From contig QCUF01000001.1 in NCBI GenBank assembly GCA_003210825.1, positions 1 through 64,000 on the forward strand: a stretch of 64,000 nt of DNA. Direction: 5' to 3'. This document shows positions 37,928 through 48,938 of the stretch, one piece after another. Made by a program: the position numbers and the translations under genes. Every line of letters starts with the position of its first letter. Positions within the stretch are counted from its first letter, which is position 1. Source of the stretch: Prochlorococcus sp. AG-676-P15-1 (GTDB taxonomy: Bacteria; Cyanobacteriota; Cyanobacteriia; PCC-6307; Cyanobiaceae). The notes beneath the pieces are model-generated. The model had not been told where the DNA came from and did no database searches. It saw only the letters and a list, made by a program, of their open reading frames with translations.

Positions 37928-38047
37928 ATGATTGAACCTCTTTTATGTGGAATAGTTTTAGGATTAGTTCCAATAACCCTTCTAGGATTATTTGTTAGCG
38001 CGTGGAATCAATATAGGAGAGGATCAGGGATGTTAGATATGGATTAA
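37928..38047 (+). CDS. petG: Cytochrome b6f complex subunit 5 (PetG)
   Basis: [39 protein letters not shown] (39 aa); below track cutoff. Confidence 0.95.
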   Translation: MIEPLLCGIVLGLVPITLLGLFVSAWNQYRRGSGMLDMD

Positions 38048-38620
38048 AAAAGTCAATTTTGATTGACCATAAGTCCTAACATCATAAATATTCCACAAAA
38101 TATTCGCCTTAATATCCATATCTAATGAATGTTCGCAGATAACAATAGTACCTTTTTTTATGAAATTACAGTTAAATATTTGATTTAAAACTAATTCATG
38201 GTAATTAGCTCTGTATGGGGGATCTAAAAAGATAAAGTCAAATTTTATTTTATTAAAATCATTTGAAGAGAAGATATTCCTCTCAGTATTTGGCTTCGTC
38301 CAAATTAATACATCTTTGCAAATAACTTCAATATCATGTTTTCGATTATCTATATTTTGCAACGAGTGAAGATTTTTTAAACATATTTTTGAATTGTTTT
38401 TATTTTTTTCAATTGCAACTATTTTTTTTGCGCCATGATTATAGGCTTCACAGGAGACAGCACCTGTTCCGCTAAATAAATCTAACCAATTAGAATTTTC
38501 TACAGTATTTTTCAAAATATTAAAAATTGCTTCCCTAACCATTAAGGTTGTTGGCCTAGTATCAATATTTCTCGAGCTTTCAAGCCTTCGACCTCCAATT
38601 AACCTCAAATTTGTTTTCAT
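38033..38620 (-). CDS. rsmD: 16S rRNA (guanine-N2)-methyltransferase RsmD
   Basis: [62 protein letters not shown]. Confidence 0.9.
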   Translation of the reverse strand: MKTNLRLIGGRRLESSRNIDTRPTTLMVREAIFNILKNTVENSNWLDLFSGTGAVSCEAYNHGAKKIVAIEKNKNNSKICLKNLHSLQNIDNRKHDIEVICKDVLIWTKPNTERNIFSSNDFNKIKFDFIFLDPPYRANYHELVLNQIFNCNFIKKGTIVICEHSLDMDIKANILWNIYDVRTYGQSKLTFLIHI

Positions 38621-38635
38621 ATATCACAAATCAAA

Positions 38636-39253
38636 TTATTGAATACCTTTAACCCATCGACGTAAAAGTTTTTCACCGGTTTTCCCTGATTTTTCAGGAT
38701 GAAACTGACAAGCCAGTAAATTATCTCGTTCTATCATTGCTGTTAATTTTTCAGAACCATAACTAACATTTGCAGTTACTAAATTAGTATTTGAGGGCAC
38801 TGCATGATAAGAATGAACAAAATATACCCAATGATTTAATTCATCCTCTTTTAATAAGCTATTTTTTCTTGTAGGGAGAAGTTCACACCATCCAACATGA
38901 GGGATTCTTTGATCTAATAATTGAGGGATTTTTTTTATTTGGCCTTTAACTATTCCAAGTCCATTAATTTTGCCCTCATCACTTGATTCAAAAAGTAATT
39001 GTAATCCAAGACAAATACCTAAAAATGATTTACCACTTTTAATCCAATTTTTAATATCAATTATTAACCTTGTATTCTTGAGATTATTAATTGCAGGATC
39101 AAAAGAACCCACCCCAGGCAGTATTAATGCTTTACAGTCTTTTGTTTGATGATTATTTTTAATTAAAACTATTTCTTCTTCAAGGCTTTCTAAGGCTTTT
39201 GTTACAGAGTGAATATTACCCATTCCATAATCTATGAGTCCTATTTTTGCCAA
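38636..39253 (-). CDS. hisH: Imidazole glycerol phosphate synthase subunit HisH
   Basis: IGLIDYGMGNIHSVTKALE, FLGICLGLQLLF, ACQFHPEKSG. Confidence 0.95.
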   Translation of the reverse strand: MAKIGLIDYGMGNIHSVTKALESLEEEIVLIKNNHQTKDCKALILPGVGSFDPAINNLKNTRLIIDIKNWIKSGKSFLGICLGLQLLFESSDEGKINGLGIVKGQIKKIPQLLDQRIPHVGWCELLPTRKNSLLKEDELNHWVYFVHSYHAVPSNTNLVTANVSYGSEKLTAMIERDNLLACQFHPEKSGKTGEKLLRRWVKGIQ

Positions 39254-39262
39254 TACCTTAGT

Positions 39263-39586
39263 TTATAAGTGTTTTGATAAAGTACTTGAAAGAGTCGCTT
39301 TTGGGACTGCTCCAACAACAGTGTCAACTTTTTGACCACCTTTGAAGATCATTAAGGTTGGGATACTTCTGATTCCATATTGACTAGCAACATTTGGGTT
39401 CTCGTCTGTATTTAATTTAAATACTTTAATTTTCCCTTCAAAGTCTTTAGAAATCTCTTCTACAACAGGAGCGACCATCCTGCAAGGTCCACACCATGGA
39501 GCCCAAAAATCAACTAAGACTGGCAGATCACTTTGCAAAACTTCTTTGTCAAATGAAGAATCAGTAACGGGGGGGGCTGATGACAT
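39263..39586 (-). CDS. trxA: Thioredoxin
   Basis: [23 protein letters not shown]. Confidence 0.97.
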   Translation of the reverse strand: MSSAPPVTDSSFDKEVLQSDLPVLVDFWAPWCGPCRMVAPVVEEISKDFEGKIKVFKLNTDENPNVASQYGIRSIPTLMIFKGGQKVDTVVGAVPKATLSSTLSKHL

Positions 39587-39678
39587 AATTTAGATATTCC
39601 TTTTAGAAAATTTAGCAAGCTATTCTTTTAAGTGATGATTTCATTACAGATAAAAACATATAAGTAACAAAAGGACTT

Positions 39679-39735
39679 AAAAAAAGCCCGATAAATCGGG
39701 CGATTTGGTGTGTGAGGAGTATGGGGTTTCCCCCA
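39679..39735 (-). ncRNA. yfr1: Yfr1 small regulatory RNA
   Basis: Minus strand: GGGGGAAACCCCATACTCCTCACACACCAAATCGCCCGATTTATCGGGCTTTTTTT; ACTCCTCACAC single-stranded motif between two hairpins; guaB-trxA intergenic location. Confidence 0.95.
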
Positions 39736-39794
39736 TAACTCAATGATAACTCTTAAATAGAAATTTTTAAAATTTAAAACGATAGAATTTTATA

Positions 39795-40958
39795 TTATTT
39801 ACCCATTCCAAGTTGTTGAGCTTTTTGATACACTTTCCCCTCTGTTAAGAGAGAAGGTGCAATTACAATTTCTACATTTTGCATTTCTTTAATATTCTTA
39901 GCTCCTAGAGTACTCATTGATGTTCTAATAGCTCCAAGTAGATTGTGTGTCCCATCATCAAGTATTGCAGGTCCTTTTATAATTCTTTCTAAAGAACCTG
40001 TAGAACCTACTTCAATTCTCGTACCTCTCGGTAAAACAGGACTAGGTGTTGCCATTCCCCAGTGAAATCCATTACCTGGAGCACTTAATGATTTAGCTAT
40101 TGGGGAGCCTATCATTACAGCATCAGAACCACAAGCAAGACATTTACAAATATCTCCACCAGTGATTATTCCTCCATCAGCAATTATTGGAACATAACGA
40201 CCAGTTTCTTCAAAAAAGTAATCTCTTGCTGAACTACAATTAGATATTGCTGTTGCTTGGGGTATGCCGATTCCTAAAACCCCTCTAGAAGTACAAGCAG
40301 CCCCTGGACCAATTCCCACCATAAGTCCTGCTACACCTGCTTTCATAAGAAGATCAGCAACTTCATAAGTTACACAATTTCCAGCAATAACAGGAACTTT
40401 TAAAGATTGACAGAGACTTTTAATATTTAAGGTCTCCTTTCCGTCCATACCTAAATGTTCCGTTGAAACTACTGTCCCCTGTAGAAAAAATAAATCTATT
40501 TTTGATTTAATTAATGTTTCTTTAAATTTTATAGCGGCTTGAGGTGTTCCACTTAAAGCTGCTATACCACCTTGTTCTTTAATATCATTAATTCTTTGAA
40601 TTATTAGGTCTTCTTTTATAGGTTCACTATATATTTTTTGCATTAAGGGAACAAATTCTCCTTTACCAACAGATGAAATTTGACTCAATATTTCTTTTGG
40701 ATTTTGATACCTAGTCTGTATACCTTCCATATTAAGTACTCCAAGAGCTCCTAAATTAGAGAGCTCTACTGCTGTGTTTACATCAACCACACTATCCATT
40801 GCACTAGCAATAATTGGAATTTCTCTTCTAATATTTCCAATTGACCAAGAAGGATCAGTTAAATCATAATCTAGAGTTCTATTTCCAGGCACTAAAGCTA
40901 TTTCATCAATACCATATGCTCTTTTTACTTTTTTGTTTAGACCAATTTCAATATTCAC
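39795..40958 (-). CDS. guaB: IMP dehydrogenase family protein without CBS domains (GuaB3 type)
   Basis: RAYGIDEIALVPGNRTLDYDLTDPSW, GVAGLMVGIGPGAACTSRGVLGIG; GTG start at 40958 likely (track start 41027). Confidence 0.9.
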   Translation of the reverse strand: MNIEIGLNKKVKRAYGIDEIALVPGNRTLDYDLTDPSWSIGNIRREIPIIASAMDSVVDVNTAVELSNLGALGVLNMEGIQTRYQNPKEILSQISSVGKGEFVPLMQKIYSEPIKEDLIIQRINDIKEQGGIAALSGTPQAAIKFKETLIKSKIDLFFLQGTVVSTEHLGMDGKETLNIKSLCQSLKVPVIAGNCVTYEVADLLMKAGVAGLMVGIGPGAACTSRGVLGIGIPQATAISNCSSARDYFFEETGRYVPIIADGGIITGGDICKCLACGSDAVMIGSPIAKSLSAPGNGFHWGMATPSPVLPRGTRIEVGSTGSLERIIKGPAILDDGTHNLLGAIRTSMSTLGAKNIKEMQNVEIVIAPSLLTEGKVYQKAQQLGMGK

Positions 40959-41137
40959 GGATTTTTTAATTATTCTGATTAAATTAACAACTAAAGGTGA
41001 AATAAGCCAATAATTATTAAAAAACAAAAGAGTTTTTTTATTATTTGTGTATTAATGTGAGTATTTGAAAATTAATTATTAGCTTTATTTTATTCATTCT
41101 GACAATCAGGGATTATTATTAAAGAAAGGTTTTTTAT

Positions 41138-43744
41138 ATGTCTGATATTGTTGATTCTGGGAATTCTGGTTTGAGTGAAAATAACGATCGAATCATTCAG
41201 ACTGATTTAAGAAATGAGATGTCACGCTCTTACCTAGAGTATGCGATGAGTGTCATTGTAGGACGTGCTCTCCCAGATGCAAGAGATGGCTTAAAGCCAG
41301 TACACAGAAGGATTTTATATGCGATGTATGAGCTTGGCTTGACAAGCGGCAGGCCATATAGAAAATGTGCAAGAGTCGTCGGAGAAGTTTTGGGAAAGTA
41401 CCACCCTCATGGAGATACTGCTGTTTATGATGCACTAGTACGAATGGCTCAGGATTTTTCTATGAGAATGCCATTAATAGATGGTCACGGAAACTTCGGA
41501 TCGGTAGATAATGATCCGCCAGCCGCAATGAGATATACAGAATCACGTCTTCAATCCCTAACAGATGAAAGTTTATTAGAGGATATTGAATCTGAGACTG
41601 TAGATTTTTCAGATAATTTTGATGGATCACAACAAGAACCAACAGTTTTACCAGCTAGGATACCCCAGCTCCTTTTAAATGGATCATCAGGCATTGCTGT
41701 AGGAATGGCTACTAATATACCTCCTCATAATTTAGGAGAATTAATTGATGGTCTTAAATCCATAATAAAAAACCCGTTGATAGAAGACAAAGAACTTTTT
41801 GAATTAATTAAAGGACCAGATTTCCCTACTGGAGGCCAAATCTTAGGAAGGGAAGGAATCAGAGAGACATTCAAATCTGGTAGAGGATCTATAACTATGA
41901 GAGGGGTTGCAGATATTGAACAAATCAAATCTCCTGGAAGAGCAGAAAAAGATGCTGTAATAATCACTGAGCTTCCATTTCAAACTAATAAAGCAGGTCT
42001 TATAGAAAGAATCGCAGATCTAGTAAATGAGAAAAGATTAGAGGGGATCTCTGATATTAGAGATGAGAGTGATAGAGATGGGATGAGAATTGTAATCGAG
42101 CTTAAAAGAGATGCATATCCTCAAGTTGTTTTAAATAATTTGTTTAAAATAACACCACTACAAAATAACTTTAGCGCGAATATTTTAGCCCTTGTTAAAG
42201 GAGAACCTACAACCCTTTCTCTCAGAAAAATGCTAGATGTATTTCTAGAATTTAGAATTGAAACAATCAAAAGAAGAACAAGTTTCTTATTGAAAAAAGC
42301 AGAAGAGAGAGATCATATAATCAAAGGTCTTCTTTTAGCCCTTGACGCAATGGAAAATATCATAAATTTGATAAGATCTGCAAAAGATACAAATTCAGCA
42401 AGAGAACAATTGCAAAACAATCATGAACTATCTGTAATTCAAGCAGATGCAATTTTACAAATGCAATTAAGAAGATTAACAGCTTTAGAAGCCGATAAAA
42501 TTAAAGCAGAACATGATGAGCTCACTAGGAAAATTACAGATTACAAAAATATATTAAATGATAAGGAGAGGATAAATGAAATTATTCTTGAAGAGCTTAA
42601 GAAAATAAATGATAGATTTTCATCTCCGAGAAAAACAGAGATTCTCAATTTAGGCGGAGGTCTTGATGATATTGACTTAATAGCTAACGAAAGATCCGTT
42701 GTCTTATTAACTACTGCAGGATACTTAAAAAGAATGCCTGTAAGCGAATTCGAGTCCACAAGCAGAGGATCCAGAGGTAAAGCTGGAACAAAGAATCAAC
42801 AAGATGATGAAGTTAAATTATTTATAAGCTGCAATGACCATGACACTCTTCTACTTTTCAGTGATAGAGGGGTAGCCTATGCACTTCCAGCATATCGAGT
42901 ACCTATGAGTAGTAGAACAGCTAAAGGAACTCCCTCTGTTCAACTACTCCCAATACCAAGAGAAGAACAAATTACTTCTCTTGTTTCAGTAGATTCTTTC
43001 GATAACGAATGTTATTTATTAATGCTCACCAAAGCTGGATTTATAAAAAGGACTCCACTATCCGCTTTTTCAAAAGTACGTTCAAATGGTTTAATAGCAA
43101 TTAACCTAGAAGAAGGAGATGCTCTAACTTGGGTTAGATTATCTACCGAAGGAGATAGTGTATTAATTGGCTCAGGTAGAGGAATGACTATTCACTTTAG
43201 GTTAGATATTAATGAATTAAGACCTCTTGGAAGAACTGCTAGAGGTGTTAAATCAATGAACTTAAAAGAAGGAGATCAACTTGTCTCAATGGATGTTTTA
43301 AGTCGTGACCTTGTTGATCAACTTGCAAATCTTGTCCAAGAAGATATTGAGGATGAGAAGGAGGAAGATCTTGACAGCAAGTCTTCAAATGGACCGTGGG
43401 TTCTAGTAGCCAGTGCTTTTGGCCTTGGAAAAAGAGTGCCAGTTACAAAATTTAGATTACAAAAACGTGCGGGGATGGGACTTAGAGCAATAAAATTCAG
43501 AATCAAAGATGATTCGCTCATCGGACTTAAGGTTCTTGGAGAAGGTGAAGAATTACTTTTAGTAACCGAAAGAGGTGTAATTGTAAGAACTAATGCCGAT
43601 AAAATTTCTCAACAATCAAGAGCTGCTACAGGTGTGAAATTACAACGACTAGATGATGGAGATCATTTATCTAAGGTTGTGTTGGTTCCTCATGAACAAA
43701 TTAATGAAGAAGATCAATTAATTTCTAATGAAGAAGAAACTTAA
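41138..43744 (+). CDS. gyrA: DNA gyrase subunit A
   Basis: [56 protein letters not shown]-terminal beta-propeller repeats. Confidence 0.97.
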   Translation: MSDIVDSGNSGLSENNDRIIQTDLRNEMSRSYLEYAMSVIVGRALPDARDGLKPVHRRILYAMYELGLTSGRPYRKCARVVGEVLGKYHPHGDTAVYDALVRMAQDFSMRMPLIDGHGNFGSVDNDPPAAMRYTESRLQSLTDESLLEDIESETVDFSDNFDGSQQEPTVLPARIPQLLLNGSSGIAVGMATNIPPHNLGELIDGLKSIIKNPLIEDKELFELIKGPDFPTGGQILGREGIRETFKSGRGSITMRGVADIEQIKSPGRAEKDAVIITELPFQTNKAGLIERIADLVNEKRLEGISDIRDESDRDGMRIVIELKRDAYPQVVLNNLFKITPLQNNFSANILALVKGEPTTLSLRKMLDVFLEFRIETIKRRTSFLLKKAEERDHIIKGLLLALDAMENIINLIRSAKDTNSAREQLQNNHELSVIQADAILQMQLRRLTALEADKIKAEHDELTRKITDYKNILNDKERINEIILEELKKINDRFSSPRKTEILNLGGGLDDIDLIANERSVVLLTTAGYLKRMPVSEFESTSRGSRGKAGTKNQQDDEVKLFISCNDHDTLLLFSDRGVAYALPAYRVPMSSRTAKGTPSVQLLPIPREEQITSLVSVDSFDNECYLLMLTKAGFIKRTPLSAFSKVRSNGLIAINLEEGDALTWVRLSTEGDSVLIGSGRGMTIHFRLDINELRPLGRTARGVKSMNLKEGDQLVSMDVLSRDLVDQLANLVQEDIEDEKEEDLDSKSSNGPWVLVASAFGLGKRVPVTKFRLQKRAGMGLRAIKFRIKDDSLIGLKVLGEGEELLLVTERGVIVRTNADKISQQSRAATGVKLQRLDDGDHLSKVVLVPHEQINEEDQLISNEEET

Positions 43745-43767
43745 AAACCTTAGAGTAGAAAGTTCTT

Positions 43768-44979
43768 ATGGAAATTCTTGATATTTTAATATTAGGTTCT
43801 GGGCCTGCAGCATTATGTTTAGCTTCAGAATTAGCCAAGCAAAATCTTAATATCAAGGGAATATCTACAAAATCTCCCCATGAAAAATGGGAAAACACAT
43901 ATGGGATTTGGGCTTCTGAGTTAGAGGAATTTGGTTTGGCATCTTTGTTATCTCATAGATGGTCAAAAACTGTAAGCTATTTTGGAGATGGAATAAAATA
44001 TAAAGGGAATAATCCAACAAAACATTGTTACGACTATGGTTTAATAAATCAGGAAGCTTTTCAAAATGAACTTTTGAAGACATGCAAAGGTATTAAATGG
44101 TTGAATGAAACTGCAAAATTAATTAAATCAGAAAACAAAATTTCTGAAGTGATTTGTTTATCAGGTTTAAAACTAAAGGCAAGATTAGTAATTGATGCAA
44201 GTGGACACAAAAGTAAATTTATTAAAAGGCCATTTTCAAAAGAAGTTGCCCAGCAAGCTGCATATGGAATAGTCGGTAAATTTTCTATTCCTCCTGTAAA
44301 AAAAGATCAATTTGTTTTAATGGACTTTCGTTCTGACCATCTAGATGAAGAAGAGTTGTTGAAATCGCCCTCTTTTCTTTATGCAATGGATTTAGGAAGT
44401 GAAACTTATTTTGTTGAAGAGACATCACTAGCTAGTTTCCCTGCTTTTTCTAGAGACGATTTAAAAAAAAGACTTTTAAGTAGATTACACAATAAAGGAA
44501 TAAAAGTAGTAGAGATTTTTCATGAGGAGAATTGCTTATTCCCTATGAATTTACCACTTCCATATAAGAACCAATCTGTTCTTGGTTTTGGAGGTGCTGC
44601 AAGTATGGTTCATCCCGCATCTGGATATATGATTGGATCTCTATTAAGAAGAGCTCCACTTCTTGCTGAAAAATTAGCAATCTTTTTGAAAGATCCAAAC
44701 TATAGTTCATTAGAATTAGCCACTAAAGGATGGTCAGTCTTATGGCCATATGAGTTAACTCAAAGACATAAGCTCTATCAATACGGACTCCGGAGATTAA
44801 TGAGCTTTGATGAAAGTAGATTAAGAAGTTTCTTTTCGAATTTCTTCAAATTATCTACGGAAGAATGGGTGGGTTTTCTAACTAATACACTTCGATTACC
44901 AAAACTAATTTATGTAATGAGTAAAATGTTTATCAATTCACCTTTAAAAGTTAAGCTTGGAATGTTAAAGATAAAATAA
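43768..44979 (+). CDS. crtL: Lycopene cyclase (CrtL type)
   Basis: DILILGSGPAALCLASELA, ENTYGIWASEL, VIDASGH, GFGGAASMVHPASGYMIGSLLRRAP. Confidence 0.85.
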   Translation: MEILDILILGSGPAALCLASELAKQNLNIKGISTKSPHEKWENTYGIWASELEEFGLASLLSHRWSKTVSYFGDGIKYKGNNPTKHCYDYGLINQEAFQNELLKTCKGIKWLNETAKLIKSENKISEVICLSGLKLKARLVIDASGHKSKFIKRPFSKEVAQQAAYGIVGKFSIPPVKKDQFVLMDFRSDHLDEEELLKSPSFLYAMDLGSETYFVEETSLASFPAFSRDDLKKRLLSRLHNKGIKVVEIFHEENCLFPMNLPLPYKNQSVLGFGGAASMVHPASGYMIGSLLRRAPLLAEKLAIFLKDPNYSSLELATKGWSVLWPYELTQRHKLYQYGLRRLMSFDESRLRSFFSNFFKLSTEEWVGFLTNTLRLPKLIYVMSKMFINSPLKVKLGMLKIK

Positions 44980-44984
44980 GATTT

Positions 44985-46568
44985 TTATAATTCCCAATCT
45001 TTAATTCTTATATCAGGAAATATTTCATCTTCTTCTTCAATGTTTTTGAGAAATTTATAATCAACAATAGATTTATTTTCCAACATTTCAATTAATTTCC
45101 AGAATCTAAAAAGATGTCTATCGATTCTTTCTTTAGCAAGTTCAGTTGTAGTGCCCGCCCTTAAAATGAAACTCCAATCAGAGGATTCAGAAAGAAGTAA
45201 CTCTCTTGCTGCTTGCTTTAATAGTCTTATAGAAAAATCATCATTAAATTTCCTAGAAGATAATTCAACAAAAGCAGCTCCCGCCTTTGTAATTTTCGGA
45301 ACTATCCATGCATTTTTATCATTAAGCCAGTAATTATGAAATCCTCCTTGCCCCCAACTTGAAGGAGAAGGATCGCAAATTTGAAGGTTAGGATTTTGAA
45401 GAAGAATTTCCTTCAAGTTTGTAAGCTTAATAAAGTATTTTGTAGATTTATTAAATATATTTTCAATAAATTTTGGTCCTTCGTACCACCAATGTCCAAA
45501 TAGTTCAGCATCAAATGGAGCAATTAACAAAGGTTCGAATGATGCTGATAAAGAAAGTTTCTTTAATTGTTTAGATCTTGATAAAAGATAATTCTCAGCA
45601 TGTTCTTCAACTTTTTCTATAGCTTCATCTTCTATATAAAATTCTTTTTTGCCTAATGAAGATTTATTATTTGTAATTCTATGAAATTTCAATCCTAAAG
45701 GCCTGCTTGATGGAATGCCTTTTTTTTGTAGTTCTGAGGAAGATAATTCCCAGCCTAAGTCTTTATGAAATTCTCTATAAACTGGATTTCCTGGATATCC
45801 ATCTCTAGAGGACCAAACTGGCAATGTTGATTCACTATCTCTCCCAAAAAAAGCGACCCCTTTTTTTGAACAAATAGGTGCATATACACCATATCTAGGC
45901 CTTGGTGATCCATTCAGAATCCCATGACCGTCTAAGACTGCATATCTAATTCCGCAATTAAGTAATATGCCATCAAGATTTTCATAATAAGCGCACTCAG
46001 GCAACCAAATACCTAATGGTCTTGTACCAAAAATAACTTCATGACTTCTAATGGCAGTATTTATTTGACCTAATACCGTTTCAGGGTTTTCTCTAAGGAT
46101 TGGTAAATATCCATGGGTTGCCGCACAAGTAAGAATATCTAAATTTCCAGTCAAATTTAAATTTTTAAATCTTTCTATTAAATCTCCAGAACATTTTTCC
46201 CAAAATAAATAATTATTTTTAATATTTCTCAGAAGGAATTCGGATGCGGATTGTTCCTTTTTAGGTAAATCAGACAAAAATTCTATTCTTGTTTTAATCC
46301 AAGATGAGTATTTCTTTTGAATTTGTTTATTTTGAAGAAGAGATAATAAGGTTGGAGATAAACTGAGGGTTAATTTTGTATTGCTAGTATCTTGCTTTTT
46401 GCTTGATTCCATTACTTGAAGCAATGGAATATAACATTCGAGTATTGCTTGGAATAACCAATCTTCTTCTAAGGAATTTTTTTCATTTTTTCTAACATAT
46501 GGGAGATGAGCATGTAGAACTATTGCCAATCTGCCTAAGTAGTTTTTTTTAGGGAAAGGCCCATTCAT
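44985..46568 (-). CDS. Glycoside hydrolase family 57 protein (1,4-alpha-glucan branching enzyme-like)
   Basis: LAIVLHAHLPYVR, GIWLPECAYY, LLIAPFDAELFGHWWYEGPKFIE. Confidence 0.9.
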   Translation of the reverse strand: MNGPFPKKNYLGRLAIVLHAHLPYVRKNEKNSLEEDWLFQAILECYIPLLQVMESSKKQDTSNTKLTLSLSPTLLSLLQNKQIQKKYSSWIKTRIEFLSDLPKKEQSASEFLLRNIKNNYLFWEKCSGDLIERFKNLNLTGNLDILTCAATHGYLPILRENPETVLGQINTAIRSHEVIFGTRPLGIWLPECAYYENLDGILLNCGIRYAVLDGHGILNGSPRPRYGVYAPICSKKGVAFFGRDSESTLPVWSSRDGYPGNPVYREFHKDLGWELSSSELQKKGIPSSRPLGLKFHRITNNKSSLGKKEFYIEDEAIEKVEEHAENYLLSRSKQLKKLSLSASFEPLLIAPFDAELFGHWWYEGPKFIENIFNKSTKYFIKLTNLKEILLQNPNLQICDPSPSSWGQGGFHNYWLNDKNAWIVPKITKAGAAFVELSSRKFNDDFSIRLLKQAARELLLSESSDWSFILRAGTTTELAKERIDRHLFRFWKLIEMLENKSIVDYKFLKNIEEEDEIFPDIRIKDWEL

Positions 46569-46803
46569 AGTTTTTTAAAGATTATGATTAAAGTTCTTTT
46601 AAAATGTCAAAATTTACTTTTAGTCAAATATTCAATTGTTATTTTTTCTAAATAATACTTTATTAAACAAATATAAAAACTTTTTATTTATAAATATTTA
46701 ACCAAAAATAAAAAGATATTGATTACTATAAATAGGGCTTATTTATCCGTATCTAGTAATTTTTTTTTAATTAGATTAATATAAGTGTAATCGTAATAAA
46801 TTA

Positions 46804-48444
46804 ATGTCCAGAGATCCTGGCAGAATATTGATCTTTGATACAACATTGAGAGATGGTGAGCAATCACCTGGTGCGAGCTTAAATCTTGAGGAAAAACTTG
46901 CAATTGCCCATCAACTTGCAAGATTAGGAGTAGATGTTATTGAAGCAGGATTTCCATTTGCTAGTCCTGGAGATTTTAAGGCAGTAAATAAAATTGCTGA
47001 AGTAGTTGGGGGAGAAAATGGTCCAATAATTTGTGGTTTAGCTAGGGCTTCTACAAATGATATAAAAGCTTGTTATGAAGCTGTAAGCCCAGCTCCCAAA
47101 AAAAGAATTCATACATTTATAGCCACTAGCGATATACACCTAAAACATAAACTTAGAAAAACAAGAGCAGATGTTCTTTGTATAGTCCCTGAAATGGTTA
47201 GTTATGCTAAATCATTAGTTGATGATGTTGAATTCTCTTGTGAAGATGCTTCAAGAAGTGATCCTGAATTTCTTTATGAAGTAATTCAATTAGCGATATC
47301 ATCAGGAGCTACAACTATTAATATTCCAGATACAGTTGGTTTCACAACTCCAAGTGAATTTGGGAAGCTTATTTTTGATATTAATAAAAATGTTCCAAAT
47401 ATTGATGAAGCTATTATTTCAGTTCATGGTCATAATGATTTAGGATTAGCTGTTGCTAATTTTCTAGAAGCAGCGAAGAACGGAGCGAGGCAATTAGAGT
47501 GCACGATAAATGGGATAGGGGAAAGAGCAGGGAATGCCTCCTTAGAAGAATTAGTAATGGCATTACACGTGAGGAAAAGTTTTTTTAATAGTTTCTTTGG
47601 AAGAAGTTCAGATTCACCTACTCCACTAACAGCCATAAGAACAGAAGAAATCACGAAAACTTCGAGATTAGTATCTAACTTAACTGGAATGAATGTTCAG
47701 CCTAATAAGGCAATTGTTGGGGCAAATGCTTTTGCTCATGAGTCGGGAATCCATCAGGATGGTGTACTAAAAAATAGACTCACATATGAAATTATTGATG
47801 CAAAAACTGTTGGTTTGAATGATAATAAAATTTCATTAGGGAAACTTAGCGGAAGAAGTGCCGTAAGAGCAAGATTGGAAGAGATGGGATACGATTTAAG
47901 TAGAGAAGACCTGAATGATGCTTTTGCTCGTTTCAAAGATCTCGCTGATAGAAAACGAGAAATTACTGATAGAGATTTAGAAGCTATTGTTAGTGAACAG
48001 GTTCAACTTCCGGAATCTAAATTTCAACTAAGTCATGTTCAAGTTAGTTGCGGCAGTACATCCAAGCCTACCGCGACAGTAACTCTTATAAATACAGAAG
48101 ATCATACTGAAAATACGGCTGTCGCAATAGGTACTGGACCTGTAGATGCAGTTTGCGAAGCACTAAATGAATTAACTAAAGTTCCCAATGAATTAATAGA
48201 GTTTTCAGTAAAATCTGTGACGGAAGGAATAGATGCATTAGGGGAAGTTACTATAAGAATTCGGAACAAGAATAAAATATATTCCGGACATTCTGCGGAT
48301 ACAGACGTAGTTGTTGCTGCTGCGAATGCTTTTGTAAATGCTTTAAACAGGCTTGTATTTTCAGAGAAGAAAAACTCTATTCACCCCCAATTTGATAATT
48401 TAGAAAATACCAAAAATAAGACATTATCAAATCCTAAAAAATAA
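46804..48444 (+). CDS. leuA: 2-isopropylmalate synthase
   Basis: [57 protein letters not shown]. Confidence 0.97.
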   Translation: MSRDPGRILIFDTTLRDGEQSPGASLNLEEKLAIAHQLARLGVDVIEAGFPFASPGDFKAVNKIAEVVGGENGPIICGLARASTNDIKACYEAVSPAPKKRIHTFIATSDIHLKHKLRKTRADVLCIVPEMVSYAKSLVDDVEFSCEDASRSDPEFLYEVIQLAISSGATTINIPDTVGFTTPSEFGKLIFDINKNVPNIDEAIISVHGHNDLGLAVANFLEAAKNGARQLECTINGIGERAGNASLEELVMALHVRKSFFNSFFGRSSDSPTPLTAIRTEEITKTSRLVSNLTGMNVQPNKAIVGANAFAHESGIHQDGVLKNRLTYEIIDAKTVGLNDNKISLGKLSGRSAVRARLEEMGYDLSREDLNDAFARFKDLADRKREITDRDLEAIVSEQVQLPESKFQLSHVQVSCGSTSKPTATVTLINTEDHTENTAVAIGTGPVDAVCEALNELTKVPNELIEFSVKSVTEGIDALGEVTIRIRNKNKIYSGHSADTDVVVAAANAFVNALNRLVFSEKKNSIHPQFDNLENTKNKTLSNPKK

Positions 48445-48534
48445 TTTAGTTTTGGGATTATTAAGTTTAGCCAAAAACTACTCGCCTAATAATGTAGATT
48501 AAAGCTTTAATTTAATTTTTAATAAAATAAGGTA

Positions 48535-48927
48535 ATGAGAGAAAGGGTATTAGGATATTGGACTCTTGCATGGGTTGGTTTGATAAGTAATATCATTGCT
48601 TTACCCATAATCGCTTTAATAGTAAGTTATGGGCCTCCATTAAAAGTGGCTAATATTACACTAGCTATAACCCTTGGCTGGCCTGCCGCAATAGTTGGAA
48701 TAGTCTCTTCTTCTGCTCTTTTAGCAGAGAAGAAATGGGGTATTACCTTAACTCTAGTATCTCTTTCAATGATAATTTCTGGAACAGCTCCATATTCTAT
48801 TTTTCGATTAGTCGTCCTTAAAGATATTTTTGGAATTGGAGGTTTTACACTTTTATCTGCTTTATTTAGCGTCTTGGCTTTAATATATTGGTGTAATCCG
48901 AAACATCGAAGAAATATTAGATTATAA
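48535..48927 (+). CDS. Hypothetical membrane protein
   Basis: 130 aa, four hydrophobic helices. Confidence 0.7.
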   Translation: MRERVLGYWTLAWVGLISNIIALPIIALIVSYGPPLKVANITLAITLGWPAAIVGIVSSSALLAEKKWGITLTLVSLSMIISGTAPYSIFRLVVLKDIFGIGGFTLLSALFSVLALIYWCNPKHRRNIRL

Positions 48928-48938
48928 AAAATAGTAAA

